A stretch of DNA of 11,234 bases from MADRE2 sp964397015 (GTDB lineage: Bacteria > Desulfobacterota > Desulfobacteria > Desulfobacterales > Desulfobacteraceae), in assembly GCA_964397015.1 (NCBI GenBank), contig CAYNHL010000121.1:1-11234 (forward strand), in the 5' to 3' direction. The notes under the pieces are model-generated. The model ran no database searches. It saw only the letters and a program-made list of their open reading frames with translations, and was not told the DNA's origin. A program made the position numbers and the translations under genes. Shown here in pieces: positions 6,757 through 11,234 of this stretch; position 1 is the stretch's first letter, and every line of letters begins with the position of its first letter.

Positions 6757-8601
6757 TCAGGAAGCAGGCGGGGACAAGAGGTTTTCATACAGTTTTATCA
6801 TTTGATCAAATGTGTCTTGTGCCCTGTGGCGGCGCAGGATATAATCCCTGAGTGAGTCACCTGTCTTTTCCAGCTTTTCAGGAAAATGGGCAAGCTCCAT
6901 TACCTTGTCAGCAAACCTTGACGTCTCGTTTTTCCCTGGAGCTACCAGGTATTGCGGTGCCATGAGCTCTGACTGTGCACCCACGTCTGAAAAAACCACA
7001 GGGGTCTTCATTGCCATGGATTCATAAGCGACAAGAGCCAGCCCTTCATTGGCCGAAGGCATTACTACAAGATCCAGATCCTTGTATACAGGCCGGGTGT
7101 CTGACACTTCGTCATGGAAAAAAAGCCGGTTGTCAAGCCCGTATCTGGCAGTTCTTTTTTTAACCGCCTGCATTAAAGGCCCGCTACCGACCATGACATA
7201 ATAAATGGGTGCAGGCAAATCAATATTTTTTGACCTGTCCCGGATATTTTTTGCCATGGTTACAAAAACCATGGGTTGCTTCTGTTCAACCATACGTCCT
7301 ATGAAGCCTACCAGGAAGGCATTTTCTGGGATATTCAGTTTTGATCGCAAAAAATTGTTTTCAACCAGGTCAGGGTTGAAATACTCGGTGTCAACGTTCA
7401 GATAAATTGCTGAAATTTTGTTTTTAGATATATGCCACCGCTGGATCAGGAAATTTTTCAGAAGATGGCTGATTACATGATGCTGGTTTATAAAAGGAGA
7501 AAAATGCCTTCCGGAATATTCCGGATATCCTCCGGTGTTGGGTGGAAGCTCAATTATATGAAGTGTGTCCATAACCACAAGTTCAGGGAAAAAACGGCGC
7601 AGATACGGCAGGGATTCATATGCCCCCGGAGCATGGTGAATATGAAAAAGCTTTATTTTTCTGGTTTTAATAAATTCCTTGTAAAACACCTTCATTAAAT
7701 GACCAGGCAAAAATTCTGGCAGGTGAAAAAGTTCCTCGACATGGTTTTTGATTTCGTTTTCCCAGGAATTTTGTGAAGGTACATCTGTTGTGACATAAAC
7801 AGCGAATCTGGTTTTTGGAAGCGCCTTGATCAGGTCGACGGCAAATTTTTCAGCACCGCCCAGTTCGAGCCAGTGCATGGCAAACAATACGGGAACACGG
7901 GGTTGAACATCCCGGGGAACCGCTTGGACACTTATTTCAGAGTATGCGGGATCCCAGGTTTTCCTGCGTGCAAGATCTTTATCTGGTATACATGCATCAG
8001 GATTACTGTCTGATGAATTTGCCATTATTCTTACCAGTTCGATGACCTGTCGGCCTTTTGTCTTTACCGGGCGGGGAAGTCTATAGCGAAGGGTTTTAAT
8101 CATTTTTCCGCCCAAAGCCCGCAAAGGCGAATACCGGGGGCATGTTTTTTTTACCTCCAGGGCCGCATGTGTAAACAGACCGCTTTTCAATTCTTTTTCA
8201 TGAAGCTTTGATAAAAGATCCTGATCACCGAAGTGAGCACATTCATGTGACCTGCTGACGGCAATATATCCATCGGCAAGCATCTGTTTTAAAAGCTGTG
8301 GCTCCGGATTTTCATACACGGAATTGAACTTTGATGTCATGCTGATATGCAATGGCAGAAAAAGAATGTCGACAGACAGCCTGGCCGTCAACGCCCATGC
8401 CATTTTTTCCAAAAGGGTGTGCGGCAGCCTGGATAAATCCTCTTTTTCAAAAGAGCGATAAAACACATAAAAAGCGTTTTCCTCTCCGGTTTCACATAAA
8501 AGAAGAGTCTGGGTTTGAAAAAATATTTCCCAGTTTTCGCTGTCTGCATAACTTGCCTCCGGGGAGGGTTGTCTGTTATATCCGCTGCAATGGAGAATCA
8601 T
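6757..8601 (-). CDS. GT4-family glycosyltransferase with long extra N-terminal region
   Basis: The C-terminal ~370 residues are a GT-B fold retaining glycosyltransferase of family GT4, which moves a sugar from a nucleotide-sugar donor, probably into a surface polysaccharide or glycan. Numbering from the chosen ATG (614 residues), the acceptor half opens with HWLELGGAEKFAVDL (about 243-256). The donor half has GRMVEQKQP with phosphate-binding Arg436 and Lys441, and the E-x7-E motif NEGLALVAYES (Glu519, Glu527). The first ~230 residues are not part of a normal GT4 enzyme. One stretch (FNSVYENPEPQLLKQMLADGY, then AHFGDQ) loosely recalls the end of a GT2 domain, so this may be a worn GT2 remnant, but that is weak. 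I chose ATG 8601-8599 because GGAG sits 5 bases upstream. A longer in-frame ATG at 8658 has no ribosome site and lies directly after a promoter-like TATAAT. No membrane helix or signal peptide is evident. Hand-counted lines are about 35-40% GC, against about 60% in glcD. Confidence 0.85.
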   Translation of the reverse strand: MILHCSGYNRQPSPEASYADSENWEIFFQTQTLLLCETGEENAFYVFYRSFEKEDLSRLPHTLLEKMAWALTARLSVDILFLPLHISMTSKFNSVYENPEPQLLKQMLADGYIAVSRSHECAHFGDQDLLSKLHEKELKSGLFTHAALEVKKTCPRYSPLRALGGKMIKTLRYRLPRPVKTKGRQVIELVRIMANSSDSNPDACIPDKDLARRKTWDPAYSEISVQAVPRDVQPRVPVLFAMHWLELGGAEKFAVDLIKALPKTRFAVYVTTDVPSQNSWENEIKNHVEELFHLPEFLPGHLMKVFYKEFIKTRKIKLFHIHHAPGAYESLPYLRRFFPELVVMDTLHIIELPPNTGGYPEYSGRHFSPFINQHHVISHLLKNFLIQRWHISKNKISAIYLNVDTEYFNPDLVENNFLRSKLNIPENAFLVGFIGRMVEQKQPMVFVTMAKNIRDRSKNIDLPAPIYYVMVGSGPLMQAVKKRTARYGLDNRLFFHDEVSDTRPVYKDLDLVVMPSANEGLALVAYESMAMKTPVVFSDVGAQSELMAPQYLVAPGKNETSRFADKVMELAHFPEKLEKTGDSLRDYILRRHRAQDTFDQMIKLYENLLSPPAS

Positions 8602-8606
8602 CAACA

Positions 8607-8610
8607 CTCC
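8607..8610 (-). promoter_or_regulatory. Ribosome binding site deciding the glycosyltransferase start
   Basis: On the minus strand GGAG is followed by a 5-base spacer and ATG (8601-8599). The alternative ATG 57 bases upstream (8658) is preceded by a T/A-rich stretch with no purine-rich site, so the shorter protein is preferred. Confidence 0.5.
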
Positions 8611-8681
8611 GAATGAACTGTTAAAAGATTGATATTCTTTGACCTTGCTCAATACCATAAAGGAATTATAAATAAAACAAC

Positions 8682-8711
8682 TTTATATCCGTCTCTCAGC
8701 TTCCTTGTCAC
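8682..8711 (-). promoter_or_regulatory. Candidate sigma70-type promoter of the glycosyltransferase
   Basis: On the minus strand GTGACA (8711-8706) is followed by an 18-base spacer and TATAAA (8687-8682). Each hexamer differs from consensus at one position. Transcription would start near 8675, giving a leader of about 75 bases to the preferred ATG. A second TATAAT at 8670-8665 has no matching -35. Confidence 0.4.
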
Positions 8712-8753
8712 CTGAATACCAAGCTATATATCCCGGCTGAAAATATGCCCCCC

Positions 8754-8782
8754 TTGACGGTCGGATATGAATCAAGGATAAT
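8754..8782 (+). promoter_or_regulatory. Sigma70-type promoter of the QueG-like gene
   Basis: TTGACG (8754-8759), a 17-base spacer and GATAAT (8777-8782) each match the sigma70 consensus at five of six positions with ideal spacing. The expected transcription start is near 8789, about 100 bases before the ATG at 8892. It also argues against the longest possible reading frame, which would begin at 8745, before the promoter. Confidence 0.6.
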
Positions 8783-8879
8783 ACTACCTGTGCCTGTGAA
8801 ACGAATCGCTTGTAAACAATTCAGGAACAATCATGCCGGCAAGGTCCGTGAAGTTTTGGACAAGGATTATCTGAAATAT

Positions 8880-8884
8880 AAGGA
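8880..8884 (+). promoter_or_regulatory. Ribosome binding site deciding the QueG-like start
   Basis: AAGGA is followed by a 7-base spacer and ATG at 8892. No comparable site precedes the earlier in-frame ATG at 8745. Confidence 0.7.
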
Positions 8885-8891
8885 ATCAACC

Positions 8892-9713
8892 ATGACAGAA
8901 AACGTGACACCAGGCACCCTGCGGCAAATGATTACAGAATATGTACGGCACTGCCCGGAAAAATTGCGGGTTAAAAATTTCTGGCGCCCCCCGCTTGTGG
9001 CCACAGCGACTGTCGATGACAGATTTGATATCCTGCCCCGGATTGCATCTCCTGACCATGCGCTTCCTTTAGATTTGCTGCCCGATGGAAAGACGGTGAT
9101 TGTTTTTTTCGTGCCCTTTGACCAGGCCCTGGCAAAAGAGAATCACCCCGGCGACACCCCCTGCAGGAACTGGGGCATAGCCTACCAAGCCACCAATGCC
9201 ATGATAAACAGCCTGTGTGCTTATTTAAAGGATTTTCTGGAAGAGGCCGGACATACCGTGGCATTGATACCGGCCACACATAATTTTGATCACAAAAAAC
9301 TCATGGCCCGCTGGTCCCACAAACACCTCGGCTATATTGCCGGCCTCGGAAGGTTCGGGGTGAATGCCCAGCTCATAACCCCTTCAGGCTGCACCGGCCG
9401 GATAGGAAGCCTTGTGACCTCTGCAGATACAGGGGACAGCCCACTGGTTGAAGAAAAGGAATTGTGCCTTCATAAAAACGGGCACGACTGCCTGCTATGC
9501 GTCAAACGCTGCCCTGTGGGCGCGGTGTCTGAAAAAACCGGTATCAACCGGCCAAAATGCTGGGCCCGCCTGAAAGAAAATATCCATTCCCTTGCTGCCA
9601 TGGAAGGGATGGAACCAAGCACCCATGTCTGCGGCAAATGCCAGGTGCTGCTGCCATGCAGCCTTGAAGCACCGATCCGTCAACACTTGCTGCGGGGCAA
9701 AGCGCCTGCCTGA
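8892..9713 (+). CDS. QueG-like double [4Fe-4S] cluster protein
   Basis: This 273-residue protein resembles the core of epoxyqueuosine reductase and related anaerobe proteins often given that name. The N-terminal half (about 25-165) ends in HKHLGYIAGLGRFGVNAQLITP, the block that precedes the cluster domain in QueG relatives. Cluster cysteines are Cys192, Cys200, Cys203, Cys207 (CLLCVKRCPVGAV) and Cys223, Cys247, Cys250, Cys256 (CGKCQVLLPC), enough for two [4Fe-4S] clusters. True QueG is longer, with C-terminal HEAT-like repeats that bind tRNA; these are absent here, so tRNA queuosine synthesis is doubtful. A redox or corrinoid-linked role is an alternative. No signal peptide or membrane segment is seen. 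Start chosen from the ribosome site and promoter described separately; a frame extending to 8745 is rejected. It is divergent from the glycosyltransferase and convergent with the GntR-type gene, so it is probably transcribed alone. Confidence 0.8.
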   Translation: MTENVTPGTLRQMITEYVRHCPEKLRVKNFWRPPLVATATVDDRFDILPRIASPDHALPLDLLPDGKTVIVFFVPFDQALAKENHPGDTPCRNWGIAYQATNAMINSLCAYLKDFLEEAGHTVALIPATHNFDHKKLMARWSHKHLGYIAGLGRFGVNAQLITPSGCTGRIGSLVTSADTGDSPLVEEKELCLHKNGHDCLLCVKRCPVGAVSEKTGINRPKCWARLKENIHSLAAMEGMEPSTHVCGKCQVLLPCSLEAPIRQHLLRGKAPA

Positions 9714-9745
9714 ATCTATTTAAAAAAATAGTGCAAAGAAGCGGT

Positions 9746-10456
9746 CTACATTTTTTTGTTTTTAAAAAAATCAAGCACAAAGGTGATATGGGTATTCATA
9801 GACGTATATGCCTTGTCCGGGTCCCTGGACTCTATGGCCTCCAGGATGGCCTGATGCTGGGATAATATTTTTTGAATATCTTTGGGGTCTTCATACAGGC
9901 TGGTCAGGTTCTCCTTGATACCATGGAACAGGTAATCATAAAAATTGCGCATGATCAGGATGTGCAAAGGGTTTTTAGCGGCATAGGCAATAGCCATGTG
10001 AAATCCTGTGTCCGCCTCGGTGCCCAGCCGGCCGGATTCGATTTCATGCTGCATCTCATCTATGCTTTGTTTCAATGCCGTGATATCTGTTTCATCTGCA
10101 CGCCGGGCAGCCAGGGATGCGGCATTGCATTCCAGACCCAGGCGAACCTCCAGCAGATCCACCAGGGATGCAGACTGGGTCTTCATGGCCTTTGCCAGGG
10201 GATTTTCCTGCAGCGCTTCCATGGACTTCACAAAGGTGCCCTGCCCCTGTTTCTGGGTGATCAGGCCCATGGCAACCAGTCGCTGAATGGCATCCCTTAC
10301 GGTGGTACGGGAAACATTCATGGCCTCGGCCAGCTCACGCTCGGTCATCAGTTTTTCATCCGGCTTGAGTTTTCCCCTGTAAATGAGCTCCCGGATCTGA
10401 TCAAAGACCTGGTCTGAAATACGCTTGGGCTTTATGGGTTTTATGGGTATGGTCAT
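9746..10456 (-). CDS. GntR/FadR-family (FCD) transcriptional regulator
   Basis: This 236-residue DNA-binding regulator has a winged helix-turn-helix at about 13-77 (TERELAEAMNVSRTTVRDAIQRLVAMGLI) and a helical FCD ligand domain at about 95-230. The FCD metal-site pattern is complete: Asp149, His153, His201 and His223. FCD proteins usually bind small carboxylates (lactate, glycolate, pyruvate, gluconate) and repress nearby catabolic genes. It follows a GlcF-type gene on the same strand, 54 bases after its stop, so it is probably the last gene of a hydroxy-acid operon that it controls. The start is uncertain: ATG 10456-10454 gives a standard N-terminus (MTIPIKPIKPKR), while an in-frame TTG at 10495 would add 13 residues. 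Neither has a strong ribosome site. The codons for the PIKPIKP segment are a short tandem repeat. The effector is not determinable by eye. Confidence 0.88.
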   Translation of the reverse strand: MTIPIKPIKPKRISDQVFDQIRELIYRGKLKPDEKLMTERELAEAMNVSRTTVRDAIQRLVAMGLITQKQGQGTFVKSMEALQENPLAKAMKTQSASLVDLLEVRLGLECNAASLAARRADETDITALKQSIDEMQHEIESGRLGTEADTGFHMAIAYAAKNPLHILIMRNFYDYLFHGIKENLTSLYEDPKDIQKILSQHQAILEAIESRDPDKAYTSMNTHITFVLDFFKNKKM

Positions 10457-10510
10457 AATACTTATGTCATCTGCCTGTGCAATATTCCTGTTCAAGACAA
10501 GAATTATTTA

Positions 10511-11234
10511 TTATTCCAGCCTTTTTATCAAGGTTTTTTTTTCAAGGGATGCCGCGTATAATTCCATGGGATGCCGGACCTTGACGGATGATCCGGACTT
10601 TCCCAGCATATCCGATATCTGCATCATGCAGGCCGGGCACCCGGTGGATACCGTTGTGCAGCCGGTGCTCTCGATATTTTCCTGCTTGATCTTTCCAATG
10701 GCACTGGAAAGGTCATAGTGGTAAATATTGAAACTGCCGCCCATGCCGCAGCATTTATCAGACCCGGCCATCTCTATAAACCGCAAGCCGGCCGCCCGGA
10801 TTACTTTGCGGGGCTGGTCTGCCACCCCCAGGGATTTTTTCAGGTGGCAGGGGTCGTGGTAGGTCACTATTTCAGTGTTGTCTGTATCACCGGGATTTTC
10901 AAGCCACTGAACACCCACCTGATCCACCAGGAACTGGTTGATATCCATGGTTTTTTCAGACAGGGTTATCAACTTTTTTTGTACACTGGCAGAGGGATTT
11001 TTGTACACAGCGGGCCATAGTTTTTTAATGGTGGATGTGCAGGTGGCACACGCGGTCACCAAGACATCAAAGGATTCTTTTTCAAAAAGTGCCAGGTTGT
11101 GGTCCACCAGCCGGGTAAAGCTGTCCCGGTCACCGGATGCCAGGGCGGGAATTCCGCAGCATCCCTGGTCGGAAGGGATAACCACCTCCACATTGTGATG
11201 GGATAACACCCTCAGGGATGCGTGGGCCACATCA
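10511..11234 (-). CDS. GlcF/CCG-domain (Fe-S)-binding protein (5' partial)
   Basis: This is the C-terminal ~240 residues of a second CCG-domain protein of the glycolate/lactate dehydrogenase iron-sulfur subunit type. The frame stays open to the right window edge (a GTG near 11230 is internal), so the N-terminal ferredoxin motifs would lie outside. The first CCG domain shows SDQGCCGIPALASGD and ACATCTSTIK; the second shows YHDPCHLKKSLG, DKCCGMGGSFN and STGCPACMMQ. Both motifs are the normal CCG, unlike the glcF at 3978-5210. The Asp-Pro-Cys-His and Cys-Pro-x-Cys elements also match the family. It would carry electrons from a hydroxy-acid dehydrogenase, probably encoded upstream beyond the window. 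It is followed 54 bases later by the FCD regulator. It may instead be a heterodisulfide-reductase-like subunit, since these share the CCG domain; the N-terminal part is needed to decide. Confidence 0.85.
   Translation of the reverse strand, partial: DVAHASLRVLSHHNVEVVIPSDQGCCGIPALASGDRDSFTRLVDHNLALFEKESFDVLVTACATCTSTIKKLWPAVYKNPSASVQKKLITLSEKTMDINQFLVDQVGVQWLENPGDTDNTEIVTYHDPCHLKKSLGVADQPRKVIRAAGLRFIEMAGSDKCCGMGGSFNIYHYDLSSAIGKIKQENIESTGCTTVSTGCPACMMQISDMLGKSGSSVKVRHPMELYAASLEKKTLIKRLE

Noticed and set aside
6585..6788. 67-codon minus-strand frame ending 4 bases before the glcD ATG, possible leader peptide
   Set aside because: Its ATG is inside the glycosyltransferase gene, no ribosome site or known family was recognised, and the other strand is open too, so it looks like a chance frame.
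6799..6812. Perfect 14-base palindrome CATTTGATCAAATG
   Set aside because: It lies inside the glycosyltransferase coding end (codons for F-D-Q-M), and one such palindrome is expected by chance in a window of this length.
8745..8891. N-terminal extension of the QueG-like protein
   Set aside because: It contains the sigma70-type promoter, lacks a ribosome site at 8745, and has no family-like sequence; ATG 8892 has AAGGA at proper spacing.
9716..9731. Hairpin CTATTT-AAAA-AAATAG between the convergent QueG-like and GntR-type genes
   Set aside because: The stem is almost all A/T and weak, and no T-run follows directly on either strand; not a convincing terminator.
10511..11234. Truncated GlcF-type gene as a pseudogene
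   Set aside because: The frame is open to the window edge and all CCG motifs are intact, so it is simply cut by the window, not decayed.

Overview
The window reads as part of an anaerobic, metabolically versatile bacterial chromosome. The most likely source is a sulfate-reducing or related Desulfobacterota (Desulfobacter/Desulfotignum type). This is an inference from gene content: FAD/Fe-S 2-hydroxyacid (lactate or glycolate) dehydrogenase subunits, cysteine-rich CCG-domain proteins, a short QueG-like double [4Fe-4S] protein and a large MASE3 hybrid kinase. No rRNA, tRNA, CRISPR array, transposase or phage gene was found. No search tool was available, so family assignments rest on motifs and recall.

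Layout. Plus strand, 1-2351: the 3' part of a membrane-bound hybrid histidine kinase (MASE3, HisKA, HATPase, REC, Hpt), cut by the left window edge. Plus strand, 2459-3898: a complete arylsulfotransferase-type beta-propeller protein without a visible signal peptide. Convergent to it on the minus strand is a two-gene operon whose start and stop codons overlap. It encodes a GlcD-type FAD dehydrogenase (6580 to 5207) and a GlcF-type iron-sulfur subunit (5210 to 3978). Further along the minus strand is a GT4 glycosyltransferase (8601 to 6757) with an extra N-terminal region of about 230 residues and visibly lower GC than its neighbours. Divergent from it on the plus strand is a QueG-like iron-sulfur protein (8892-9713) with a good sigma70-type promoter. 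The right edge holds a minus-strand pair: a second GlcF/CCG-type iron-sulfur protein, cut by the window edge (11234 to 10511), followed by a GntR/FadR-type (FCD) regulator (10456 to 9746).

How they may work together. GlcD and GlcF would oxidise a D-2-hydroxy acid and pass electrons through two [4Fe-4S] clusters and CCG cysteine sites to a membrane or electron-transfer partner outside the window. FCD regulators commonly sense small carboxylates such as lactate or glycolate, so the right-hand regulator is a plausible controller of its own operon and perhaps of glcDF. The glycosyltransferase and QueG-like gene lie between these two hydroxy-acid modules and have no obvious role in the pathway. 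I found no convincing multi-gene undescribed system. The points most worth a second look are the apparently cytoplasmic arylsulfotransferase-like protein, the composite and compositionally distinct glycosyltransferase, and the palindrome-rich leader of glcD.
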